Shown here: piece after piece, positions 1 through 6,996 of the stretch | Layout of the letters: each line of letters starts with the position of its first letter | Numbering within the stretch: the first letter of the stretch is position 1 | NCBI GenBank assembly: GCA_002691885.1 | Contig: NZJB01000054.1 | Span: 1-17,533 of the forward strand | Source of the DNA: Gammaproteobacteria bacterium | GTDB taxonomy: Bacteria > Pseudomonadota > Gammaproteobacteria > Pseudomonadales > Pseudohongiellaceae | DNA: 17,533 nt | Direction of reading: 5' to 3' | The notes under the pieces: generated by a model | Seen by the model: only the letters and a program-made list of their open reading frames with translations | What the model was told of the DNA's origin: nothing | Databases searched by the model: none | Program-made: the position numbers and the translations under genes

Positions 1-74
1 GCTATTTCGTCGACTCAACGGTTTTTCGTGACGGAGGAGATTATTCCCGCATCATCGAACCTGTGACGGATTAA
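1..74 (+). CDS. C-terminal end of an unidentified protein (partial)
   Basis: A rightward reading frame is open from the window edge (first full codon at 3) to TAA at 72-74. Its 23 residues end in DYSRIIEPVTD, which reads like a natural protein C-terminus. The strong terminator at 221-263 lies downstream, and no other gene would need it on this strand, which supports a real gene ending here. The fragment is too short to assign a family. A short hairpin (ATCTGC/GCAGAT, 74-88) overlaps the stop codon but lacks a T-tract. Confidence 0.5.
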   Translation, partial: YFVDSTVFRDGGDYSRIIEPVTD

Positions 75-220
75 TCTGCCTAGCAGATAGCGGGCATTTC
101 GACCTACCCGCAACCAAAGCCACAACGCAATGCATTACTGGCAAGCAGGGCCAATACCGCGCCCACCTGGCTGACTCTGGCCTCTGAGAGTCTCGATTAA
201 AAAACTGCTCATCCGATTGC

Positions 221-263
221 AACAAAAAGCCCGGTCAGGTGAAGCCTGACCGGGCTTTTTGTT
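221..263. terminator. Bidirectional rho-independent terminator
   Basis: A perfect inverted repeat pairs 221-239 with 245-263 around a 5-base loop. The core is GC-rich (GCCCGGTCAGG/CCTGACCGGGC), flanked by five A on the left and five T on the right, so it can terminate on both strands. It lies between the rightward gene fragment ending at 74 and the leftward DUF6152 gene whose stop is at 285. The rest of 75-284 shows no gene. Confidence 0.93.
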
Positions 264-284
264 AAGTCTAAGTAACCGGAATCG

Positions 285-734
285 CTACTGTTCTGTAATG
301 TCCGAACCGTCTCTCGGAGCGCCAGTACCTGAAGAACCCATGAATAGCTTACGGCCGTCTGGGAAGGTGATATCGCGGCCGTTCGCGCGGCAGGTAGGCT
401 CACACAATCGGTCCTTACTCTGGTAGCCAGTCACCACTATATCGGTGCCCAACACAAGCGAGTTACGGTTAATCCCGCGACGTAGCAAGGTGTTCGGAGT
501 ACCTCCTTCAACCATCCATGCACCGGGATCCCGGGTAGATTCGGGATCGTTGTTGTCTAGGTGAATCCAGGTGTGCGGGTTAATCCACTCTACACGCGTG
601 ATCGGGCCACCGAGACGAACGGGCAAGTTTGCATCGAATTCGGCCGAGAACGCATGGTGCGCGGTCGCGGGCTGCTTAATTGCAAGTACACCCGCCGCTG
701 TTACTGCGGCAAGAGCTAGTAGTTTTGCTTTCAT
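285..734 (-). CDS. DUF6152 family periplasmic protein
   Basis: This is a 149-residue exported protein. Residues 1-25 form a Sec signal peptide (K2 and K4, a hydrophobic stretch, then A-T-A), predicting cleavage after A25 so that the mature protein starts His26-His27. The HHAFSAEFD opening, the VEWINPHTW block (about 48-56) and the G-x-x-V-x-V-x-G-type strand near residue 100 are what I recognise as DUF6152. Cys111 and Cys115 could form a disulfide or bind metal. The start is well supported: AGGGGAG sits about 5 bases before ATG. It lies 149 bases downstream of the lipoprotein gene on the same strand, so the two may be cotranscribed or coregulated. Family function is not established to my knowledge; a small beta-barrel ligand- or metal-binding role is inference. 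Confidence 0.85.
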   Translation of the reverse strand: MKAKLLALAAVTAAGVLAIKQPATAHHAFSAEFDANLPVRLGGPITRVEWINPHTWIHLDNNDPESTRDPGAWMVEGGTPNTLLRRGINRNSLVLGTDIVVTGYQSKDRLCEPTCRANGRDITFPDGRKLFMGSSGTGAPRDGSDITEQ

Positions 735-883
735 AGATCTCCCCTTTCAACTTTGATTACGAATAATTCCTATACCGTAACCGCTACAAACAACTGACTG
801 ACTCACTATGAACGTATTCTAACGGATTATCGATGTATATTCCAAACCAGAAAGATAACCAATTTCAAATCAAGCGCGCGCTA

Positions 884-1801
884 TTAGTTAGTTTGAGCTT
901 CTTCCAACATCTCCTGACGCAACCTCTGCTCAAACTCCCCACCCTTTCTGTACTGCCCGTACATGAGCTCTTCGACGAACTCGACGCACTTGAATTGTGG
1001 CAGCTCATAGCCTTCTTCTAAACGGCGGTAGATCGGCATGCTGATCGTCCAGGGGCGCTCGAATATATCAGGATCCTCCATGGTCGCTGAGTACATGATG
1101 ACGTTTTCACCCACCAGATCGTAACGCTCTGTCACTTTAAGCTGGTACGTGTGGTAGTTTCCAGACCTGTCAAACCATGTCCGATCGTCAAGACCCGTGA
1201 CTTCAACCACCCAAGTGTCTTCGTCCCAATACCCATAAGACTGGCCCATCCAGGAATCCAGAGGCGCCGGGCCCGGATCCTCCAAGAAAACGTTGCGCAC
1301 AGCGCCGGCAAAAGAGTAGGCGATAAAAAACGCGCTCTCACTCTGAAAAATCTGGAACGGGTGGGGCATATACGTAGCACGAGGCACACCTGGCATGTAG
1401 CACTTCACTTCAGGGTCACGCTCCAACCAGTTAGCTGCATTCTCTTCGCGGCGAGCCAGCGCTTCAACCTTATAGGGGATCGTGCCACCTTCCACCACAC
1501 CGAAACTTGCGGGTACCGCACTGGCTGCTCCCATGGCCACAATGTCGGGGTGGGGCACTGGAACGAAGTCGCCAGGAACGAGCTGATACGCTGCCTTGGG
1601 CGCTGCCGGTTCAAGGTTATCATTCGCATTCATCATCACTTGCCAGATTCCATTGAAATCAGGCTTGCCACTTGGGGTGCGAGGAATAGCATTGGCGGGA
1701 GAGGATGCAGCTTGGACCGTCATGGAACCCGGCGACGGCCCTGAGGGTGAGCAACTCAGAATAAGCAAAGCCAGCAATGCAGGCAGCCATTTAATCTTCA
1801 T
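884..1801 (-). CDS. Lipoprotein of unknown function (GKPDFNGIW type)
   Basis: This is a 305-residue protein with a lipoprotein signal: K2/K4, a leucine-rich core and I-L-S-Cys17. Mature residues 32-53 carry the GKPDFNGIWQV opening common to a group of uncharacterised secreted proteins in Gammaproteobacteria and Acidobacteria. Later blocks typical of that group are an acidic W-x-x-DP-x-x-x-C segment near 130, PGVPR, a G-Y-W-D-E-D-T-W-V-V segment near 190, and the DP...F-x-x-PW motif near 245. Cysteines near 134 and 271 could pair. AAGG lies 7 bases before ATG and a near-consensus promoter precedes it at 1844-1873. It probably sits in the outer or inner membrane facing the periplasm. The chemical role is unknown; proximity to the DUF6152 gene suggests a shared process. 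Confidence 0.8.
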   Translation of the reverse strand: MKIKWLPALLALLILSCSPSGPSPGSMTVQAASSPANAIPRTPSGKPDFNGIWQVMMNANDNLEPAAPKAAYQLVPGDFVPVPHPDIVAMGAASAVPASFGVVEGGTIPYKVEALARREENAANWLERDPEVKCYMPGVPRATYMPHPFQIFQSESAFFIAYSFAGAVRNVFLEDPGPAPLDSWMGQSYGYWDEDTWVVEVTGLDDRTWFDRSGNYHTYQLKVTERYDLVGENVIMYSATMEDPDIFERPWTISMPIYRRLEEGYELPQFKCVEFVEELMYGQYRKGGEFEQRLRQEMLEEAQTN

Positions 1802-1843
1802 AATTCGACCTTGTGTTATTATAAATTCTATCGATTACTCGAG

Positions 1844-1873
1844 AATATAAGCACCCGTAGTTTTAGGTGTCAA
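1844..1873 (-). promoter_or_regulatory. Sigma-70 promoter for the lipoprotein gene
   Basis: On the minus strand there is an exact -35 TTGACA (1873-1868), an 18-base spacer, and TATATT (1849-1844), five of six matches to the -10 consensus. It lies 43 bases upstream of the ATG at 1801, predicting a leader of about 36 bases. It is the best promoter match I found in the window. The rest of the 1802-2067 gap shows nothing I can assign. Confidence 0.7.
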
Positions 1874-2067
1874 GCTAAAGACAGCGACTCCAAAGGGCTC
1901 AGAGAGATCTTCACTGAATTTTTCTTTGACCGGTTAACTGGGAGCTAGTCGGTGGAGTATGTGGCATTCACCTCACGTACTTACCTAGCAACGGCCCACG
2001 CACCCGTGCCGCTTGTCGAGCAGGCACTGGGGCACCATGCCAACAAACCTTCAAATGATCAACTGGT

Positions 2068-2841
2068 CTACTGCTCAGCAAAAGCCCTTTCGATAGTGTA
2101 GTGCGCCTGAATTCCATGCCTCGACTGCTCAAACCCTTTCTCTTCCAGTATCAGACACAACTGTTTCAACATACTTGGGCCGCCACAAATCATGAACCTA
2201 TCTCTCTCAGTGGAAGCGTCACCTAGTCCAAGATCACGAAGTAATCTACCACTGGTAAGTAAATCAGAGATCCTACCTTCGTTTATAAAAGGTTCTCGGG
2301 TCACTGTTGGGTAATAGCGAAGTTGTTTTTTTACCTCGTCACCGAAATACTCGTTCTCTTGAATCTCCCTCTCCAAGAAATCTCTATATGCTAACTCAGA
2401 CACATACCGTACCCCATGGACCAAGTAAACATTTTCGAAACGCTCATATATTTCAGGATCTTGAATAATGCTCAAGAATGGAGCCAACCCTGTGCCAGTG
2501 GCAAGCAGAAAGAGGTTTTTACCAGGGATTAGAAGATCGGCTACCAGCGTTCCAGTTGGCTTTTTGCTAACCAAAAGCTCATCACCAACTTTCACATTTT
2601 GCAGCACAGAAGTCAGGGGGCCATCCGGGACCTTTATACTGAGGAACTCAAGTTCTGGAGCATAGTTCGGGCTTACAATGCTGTAGGCCCTCATCAATGG
2701 CTTCCCATCTACTTCCAGTCCTATCATCACGAAGTGCCCATTTTCGAACTTCAGAGATGCGTCCCTCGTAGAAGTAAAACTAAATAAGGAATCGTTCCAA
2801 TGTCTAACAGAAGTTATCGTTTCTTTGTTAATGCTGCCCAT
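2068..2841 (-). CDS. fpr: Ferredoxin--NADP(+) reductase
   Basis: This is a 257-residue FAD enzyme transferring electrons between NADPH and ferredoxin or flavodoxin in the cytoplasm. Its length matches the Azotobacter/Pseudomonas subclass (about 258). Visible motifs are the N-terminal VRHWNDSLFSF block, the FAD-binding RAYSIVSP (51-58), the PTGTL loop, the nucleotide-binding ATGTGLAPF segment (about 110-118), MICGGPSML near 220, and the C-terminal YTIERAFAEQ tail typical of the group. I chose the ATG at 2841 because GGGGA lies 4 bases before it; the ATG at 2856 has no SD and would add MPGEE. In related bacteria fpr is often induced by oxidative stress, but I see no clear soxbox or promoter here. 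Base composition looks more AT-rich than that of the genes to the right. Confidence 0.96.
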   Translation of the reverse strand: MGSINKETITSVRHWNDSLFSFTSTRDASLKFENGHFVMIGLEVDGKPLMRAYSIVSPNYAPELEFLSIKVPDGPLTSVLQNVKVGDELLVSKKPTGTLVADLLIPGKNLFLLATGTGLAPFLSIIQDPEIYERFENVYLVHGVRYVSELAYRDFLEREIQENEYFGDEVKKQLRYYPTVTREPFINEGRISDLLTSGRLLRDLGLGDASTERDRFMICGGPSMLKQLCLILEEKGFEQSRHGIQAHYTIERAFAEQ

Positions 2842-2973
2842 CTCTTCCCCAGGCATCCATGAGTGTAAGTGCTTCTCGACTGCGAATCGTGATCAGAAGC
2901 GTTTTATGCTGTAGTAAAGTGGGCTTTTTAAGTTAATGCACTAGCGATAGGCCCCAAAGAGTCTTTTTTGCCT

Positions 2974-3900
2974 TCACTTCTTCACGAATTTACGGATGAT
3001 TTTCCCGTTACCGCCTTGGCCACCAGTTACTTCACTGGTATAAACATTACCCTCTAAATCCACGACAACTCCTTCAGGCTCCGAGCCTTCGATAAAGCCC
3101 AGCACTTCACCGCTCTCCGCATCACCGAAGGTCACCCCTCTCATTTTCTCATAGTCTGCGACGTACAGAACGTCATCATGATCAATAAACATGCCACTAG
3201 GGCGACCAAATTGGTCCCATTCGTCTAAGTATTCGCCTTCTGGAGTAAACAATTGGATTCTTTCATTTGATCGATCTCCCACAAAAACTCTGCCTCGTCG
3301 ATCAATTAAGATAGTGTGAGGCAGGTTAAATTGACCAGGTTCACTTCCTTTGCCACCCCATTCCAAGAGATACCTGCCTTCCTTGTCGAATTTAACCACT
3401 CGATTATTCCAATGACCATCAGCCACGAAGAAGCTTCCATCGTCAGCCTGCGCAACGTCGGCAGGCCCGTTAAACGTATTGGGGCCGGCACCTGCAAAAC
3501 CGCGGGCTCCTAGACGCAACAAGATATTGCCGTTGGTATCGATCTTCGTGATCGTATGACCTGATTGACGCTGATAGTCGGTGGCCCAAATATCGCCTTC
3601 AGGTGTCAGACGAAAGCCATGAGGACGGACCACCCATTGCGAGCTTCCGAAAGTATCAACCAAGTTACCATCCTTGTTGAACTTGAGCACCGGTGGATCC
3701 GAGCGATGGAAAGCATAAATAAAACCTTCCTTGTCGATAGTAACATTGGGCACTTGGCCCCACTCTATTCCCTCCGGCAACGGCTTGGGCCAATTCGGGT
3801 CCATGACATATTCCTGAGCATACAGAGAGAAAGTGAGGAGCGCAGCGCACACCACACCAATCGCCTGCGTAATTTGTTGCTTGCTATTAATTGAGATCAT
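2974..3900 (-). CDS. Secreted NHL/six-bladed beta-propeller, peptidyl-alpha-hydroxyglycine lyase-like
   Basis: This is a 308-residue exported propeller. Residues 1-28 form a signal peptide ending SLYAQ. NHL-type blades run from about 48 to 305 with repeated [V/I]-x-x-F...G...G-x-[I/V]-[W/Y/F]-V-x-D units. Several blocks resemble the catalytic lyase domain (PAL) of peptide-amidating enzymes: FHRSD with Arg66, RPHG with His94, ADGHWNNRVVKF (160-171), LPHT with His195, and GDRSNERIQLF with Arg210. From my recollection of PAL, the catalytic Tyr position is His163 here and the third zinc-ligand His position is Glu276. No peptide hydroxylase domain is present, so peptide amidation is not claimed. 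It ends GKIIRKFVKK. The SD before ATG 3900 is weak. A second, clearly related propeller lies at 8079-9236. Confidence 0.85.
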   Translation of the reverse strand: MISINSKQQITQAIGVVCAALLTFSLYAQEYVMDPNWPKPLPEGIEWGQVPNVTIDKEGFIYAFHRSDPPVLKFNKDGNLVDTFGSSQWVVRPHGFRLTPEGDIWATDYQRQSGHTITKIDTNGNILLRLGARGFAGAGPNTFNGPADVAQADDGSFFVADGHWNNRVVKFDKEGRYLLEWGGKGSEPGQFNLPHTILIDRRGRVFVGDRSNERIQLFTPEGEYLDEWDQFGRPSGMFIDHDDVLYVADYEKMRGVTFGDAESGEVLGFIEGSEPEGVVVDLEGNVYTSEVTGGQGGNGKIIRKFVKK

Positions 3901-4207
3901 TGTGATTTGGGTATGCTCGTGAAAAGGCTTCCTAGCTTACACTTTCAACAGTAGTAATCAATCATTCCTGCTTCCATTGTGGAGTGTTTTTCATCCAGTC
4001 AAGTGTGAACTAACTATTGTTACCCTTGGCGAAACGGCCGAATCTGGACTAAGGTGGGCGAACTACTCCTTTGCCACTTGATGCTATAGCATTGCCTTCT
4101 CGATTCTGGGCTTTTAACTTGAAGTTAGAGGCCGTCCTTTTTAGAAGGGAAGACAAAAAAGCAGGAGCAGTGAGTTGCGCCTGCAAACGTGATTGAGAGA
4201 ACACAAG
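3901..4207. other. Divergent intergenic region
   Basis: These 307 bases separate the leftward NHL gene from the rightward DUF1653 gene, so both promoters should be here. I found one moderate promoter match on the plus strand (4119-4147) and no convincing one on the minus strand. Two short palindromes occur (ATGCTATAGCAT at 4081-4092 and TAACTTgAAGTTA at 4113-4125), but repeats of that length are expected by chance. No ORF or RNA gene is evident. Confidence 0.5.
4119..4147 (+). promoter_or_regulatory. Possible promoter for the DUF1653 gene
   Basis: TTGAAG (4119-4124) is followed after exactly 17 bases by TAGAAG (4142-4147), each four of six to consensus. It lies about 60 bases before the ATG at 4208. 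It is a moderate match only. Confidence 0.3.
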
Positions 4208-4432
4208 ATGTCAGAAACTTTACAACCAGCTCCGGGAAATTATCGTCACTACAAAGGCAAAGACTATGAAGTCCTGCACGTGGCACGTCATAGCGAAACC
4301 GAAGAGATGTTGGTGGTATATCGACCTCTTTATGGCGAATCTGGCGTCTGGGTTCGGCCGCTAGAAATGTTTATGGAGTCAATAACAGTGGACGGAAAAG
4401 TGGTCCCGAGATTTTGTTTCATGAAGGAATAA
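4208..4432 (+). CDS. DUF1653 domain protein
   Basis: This is a 74-residue cytoplasmic protein, nearly all one DUF1653 domain: the PGNYRHYKGKDYEVL opening, ARHSETEEMLVVYRPLYG in the middle, and the VWVRPLEMFMESI plus FCFM ending. This size is usual for the family, which is an SH3-like small beta fold of unknown function. I chose ATG 4208, preceded by GAGAG about 8 bases upstream; an in-frame TTG at 4193 would add five residues with no better SD. The next gene is 121 bases downstream on the same strand, so an operon is possible but not shown. Confidence 0.9.
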   Translation: MSETLQPAPGNYRHYKGKDYEVLHVARHSETEEMLVVYRPLYGESGVWVRPLEMFMESITVDGKVVPRFCFMKE

Positions 4433-4553
4433 CCAAAGCAATCCTATCCGAGAAACTCACTAATCTAAACCGAGACAAATCGCAAACCAGATCTTAGGTA
4501 TTGACACTCTGAACCTGACGACACAGAGAAGTTTTCCCGCCCTGAAACAGCTA

Positions 4554-5972
4554 GTGGTGCTATCTACACTATTGGTTAACGCCTGTGGGACCTCGGAAAC
4601 TGACGGCAAATTTCGTGAGATTACAATCCTGTACACCAATGATGAGCATGGCTGGATGGAGGGAATGGAGCCACATCAGTCAGCGGCCCATCTTTTTCAG
4701 CTATGGCGGCAGCAGGAAGGCTATTTCGAAGACGGCCCTTTTTTGATCCTGAGCGGAGGCGACAACTGGACCGGACCTGCAATTTCGACCTGGAACGAAG
4801 GCCGAAGCATGGTCGAGGTGATGAACGCGATGCAGTACGATGCCAGCGCCGTCGGCAATCACGAATTCGATTTCGGACTTGATGTCATCAAAGCCAGAAC
4901 GGAACAAGCCCGCTTTCCTTATCTCAGCGCAAACACCCGTTGGCGGTCGAGCGGGTTAACCCCGATCGAGGTTGGCATCCTGCCATATACGGTGACCACC
5001 GTAAATGACATCAGAGTCGGAATTATTGGGCTGACAACACGCGATACACCCACAGCAACCAATCCGGACAATGTGCGCGAGCTGAATTTCCTGAGTTACG
5101 AGCGAGCCCTCAGAGAAACCTTGCCCGCACTCGAGGCGGAAGACACTGACATTAACCTGGTGATAGCGCATGTATGCGAGGAGCCGCTCGAGCAGCTAAT
5201 CTACCGCACGCAGGATCTGGATATTGCCCTGTTCGGCGCCGGACACTGTAACGAGCTGATTGCGCGAGAGGTGCAGGGCACCGTTTTACTCGGCGGTGGA
5301 TTTCACTTCACGGCCTACGCTACAGCGACATTTTCCATAGATCTGATTACATCAGAGATAAGAAACCTTTCTTACAGCGCGCGCAGCAACGCGCAATCAG
5401 TCCCTAATCGGTCAGTCGCATCCATCATTTCAAGCTGGGCAGAACAAACCGAAGCCATACTCTCAGAAGAAATTGCGTTCAGCGCTCGCACCATACCCCG
5501 GCAAGAGCCTGCTTTGGGACAGATCATTGTCGGCAGCTGGTTGCTGGCCGACTCCAGCGCAGATGTCGCCATCACCAACGCCGGAGGAATTCGCACGGAT
5601 CTGCCCGCGGGAAAAATCGATATGGGCACACTCGTGTCCATGATGCCGTTTGATAATTCCATCATTGCTCTAGATCTGGATGGGCGCACCATTCGCCGCG
5701 CGCTGGAAACAGGCGCTCGCCCGATCGTTGGCGGCCTGCATCGCGTTGGGTCTGACTGGATATTAACCAGGCACAATGAACAGCTCGATGACGGTCAAAT
5801 CTATCGAGTCCTAGTCAACAGCTTTATGTACGCCGGTGGCGATGGATATGACATGATTGCCGAAGCGGACCCCGATGGTTTTGACACCGGCATTAACTAT
5901 CGACAGCCGTTTCAGGACTGGCTTAAATCGCGGGGATCCAGCATCGACAATCCTCTCCTGATTCAGCCCTGA
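4554..5972 (+). CDS. 5'-nucleotidase/UshA-family metallophosphatase, probable lipoprotein
   Basis: This family hydrolyses nucleotides or other phosphoesters in the periplasm using two metal ions. The N-terminal metallophosphatase domain shows ILYTNDEHG, GDNWTG, VGNHEFDFG and VIAHV. The C-terminal 5'-nucleotidase domain shows NAGGIRTDLPAG, MMPFDNSI and YAGGDGYDMI. The usual GH-x-H metal motif reads GHCN here, so one expected ligand is Asn. The start is unclear. GTG 4554 gives a signal too short and without positive charge, but the frame is open back to 4464 with no ATG, GTG or TTG. Translated from 4542 it reads LKQLVVLSTLLVNAC, a good lipoprotein signal (lipobox VNAC), so the real start is likely upstream at a non-standard codon, or the start is damaged. 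No clear SD is seen. Confidence 0.88.
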   Translation: MVLSTLLVNACGTSETDGKFREITILYTNDEHGWMEGMEPHQSAAHLFQLWRQQEGYFEDGPFLILSGGDNWTGPAISTWNEGRSMVEVMNAMQYDASAVGNHEFDFGLDVIKARTEQARFPYLSANTRWRSSGLTPIEVGILPYTVTTVNDIRVGIIGLTTRDTPTATNPDNVRELNFLSYERALRETLPALEAEDTDINLVIAHVCEEPLEQLIYRTQDLDIALFGAGHCNELIAREVQGTVLLGGGFHFTAYATATFSIDLITSEIRNLSYSARSNAQSVPNRSVASIISSWAEQTEAILSEEIAFSARTIPRQEPALGQIIVGSWLLADSSADVAITNAGGIRTDLPAGKIDMGTLVSMMPFDNSIIALDLDGRTIRRALETGARPIVGGLHRVGSDWILTRHNEQLDDGQIYRVLVNSFMYAGGDGYDMIAEADPDGFDTGINYRQPFQDWLKSRGSSIDNPLLIQP

Positions 5973-6013
5973 GAAGACCGGCAGTCTCGCAGAAAACAAC
6001 AGACGGAGGGGAG

Positions 6014-6061
6014 ATGTCGGCAAATTACGGAACAGGCCCCAACCGAAAAAAACGGCTCTAG
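6014..6061 (+). other. Out-of-frame strong start followed by an A7 slippery run
   Basis: ATG 6014 has the best ribosome site in this region (GGAGGGG at 6005-6011) but reads only 15 codons to TAG at 6059-6061. Seven A residues at 6046-6052 fall in the phase A-AAA-AAA of a classic minus-one slippery heptamer, six bases before that stop. A minus-one shift there leads directly into the DUF3445 frame. This could be programmed frameshifting, a sequencing or assembly loss or gain in a homopolymer, or chance. Confidence 0.4.
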
Positions 6062-6066
6062 CAATC

Positions 6067-6933
6067 TTGAAACTCAATTCAAAGACAAACAGCCCATTAC
6101 TGTCCAGCCCAAACCAGTCCTCAGTGCTGGAGCTTGGACTCAGGCATGGCACGATGGCAGAGTGGCTGGCGATTGACGATGATCTACCGATTTATCATGC
6201 CCACAAATTACAACAGATTGGCTTTCATCGCGGCGAAGTGATTGCTGTCCTGCCTGAATCCGAGTTGGCGCAAAAAGAATTCGGCAGACTTCTATTGACC
6301 CATTTGACGCAATATCATGGTCAGCGCTACACAACCAATGGCCATGACCTCTCGACCAGAGATGGCATACTGAAGTGGCCGCTGCCCGCCACTGATCTTC
6401 AAAGCTGCTGCCTCTGGATTCAGGAGGACATCTGTTTACTTCAGGCACTGAACAACGAGTACGTCCTGACTGCAGCTAGTGTCTGCTCGCCAAGCAACTG
6501 GCGATTATCTGAGAAAATCGGCAAGGCGCTCGGCGCGATCCATGATCCGGTGCCCGGCTATGAGGATACCTTGCACGCCAGAACAAACAGATTACTGCAC
6601 AAACTCAGCAAGGATAAAGTGATTATCCGCTACAACTGGTCAGTGCAGGCTGGGAACGAACTTTGCTGGCGGCAAGAACTTTATCCCACCCAAGAACCCG
6701 CAGAGCCTTACTGGAGAGTTGAACGACAGACTCTAAGACGACTGCCGGAAACAGGAGCCATCGTCTTTGGAATCCGAATCTTTCTGGAAAGTTTCACCAA
6801 GCTGGAGTCGAGACAACCCGGCTTCACGGCCGCCCTGAGAGAGATTATTGAGCGTCTGCCAGAGGAGCAGCGACGGTACAAAGGATTGGACAGCCTGCTG
6901 GCAAGACCTGAGTTCGGCGCTCTGAAATCCTGA
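6067..6933 (+). CDS. DUF3445 / heme-dependent oxidative N-demethylase alpha-like protein
   Basis: The family (HODM alpha-like) binds heme and, in characterised members, demethylates small amines such as dimethylamine with partner subunits. Visible family blocks are LGLRHGTMAEWLAIDDD near the N-terminus, WIQEDICLLQ (about 117-126), SVCSPSNWRLSEKIGKALG with AIHDPVPGYED following (about 139-170), a Y-NW pair near 191, and VERQTLRRLPETGAIVFGIR (about 219-238). Length, about 290 residues, is within the usual range. TTG 6067 has no SD. GTG 6124 also lacks one. ATG 6150 has only a weak AGG and would cut into the conserved block. The strong start at 6014 is out of frame. It follows the nucleotidase gene by under 100 bases. 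No reductase or ferredoxin partner gene adjoins, so amine demethylation is not assured. Confidence 0.83.
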   Translation: MKLNSKTNSPLLSSPNQSSVLELGLRHGTMAEWLAIDDDLPIYHAHKLQQIGFHRGEVIAVLPESELAQKEFGRLLLTHLTQYHGQRYTTNGHDLSTRDGILKWPLPATDLQSCCLWIQEDICLLQALNNEYVLTAASVCSPSNWRLSEKIGKALGAIHDPVPGYEDTLHARTNRLLHKLSKDKVIIRYNWSVQAGNELCWRQELYPTQEPAEPYWRVERQTLRRLPETGAIVFGIRIFLESFTKLESRQPGFTAALREIIERLPEEQRRYKGLDSLLARPEFGALKS

Positions 6934-6996
6934 AGAACTCCGCTTGAGCGCCTTTCTGACGGCTTTTAGTCTTTCGCTTTTTTTTCGCCGTCTTCT

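Noticed and set aside
1151..1744. Long rightward open frame opposite the lipoprotein gene
   Set aside because: It lies wholly antisense to a well-supported gene, has no SD or recognisable domain, and its composition is that of a reversed coding strand.
2974..3900. True peptide-amidating enzyme
   Set aside because: No peptidylglycine hydroxylase domain is present, and two expected active-site positions appear changed.
4081..4092. 12-base perfect palindrome ATGCTATAGCAT
   Set aside because: A few palindromes of this length are expected by chance in 17.5 kb, and it is not placed against a convincing promoter.
4501..4506. TTGACA before the nucleotidase gene
   Set aside because: No -10-like sequence occurs at 16 to 19 bases downstream.
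6934..6996. Terminator between the converging DUF3445 and cyclophilin genes
   Set aside because: There is a T8 run and a GACGGC/GCCGTC pair, but the loop is 23 bases and the T-run is inside it, so the structure is not a standard terminator.
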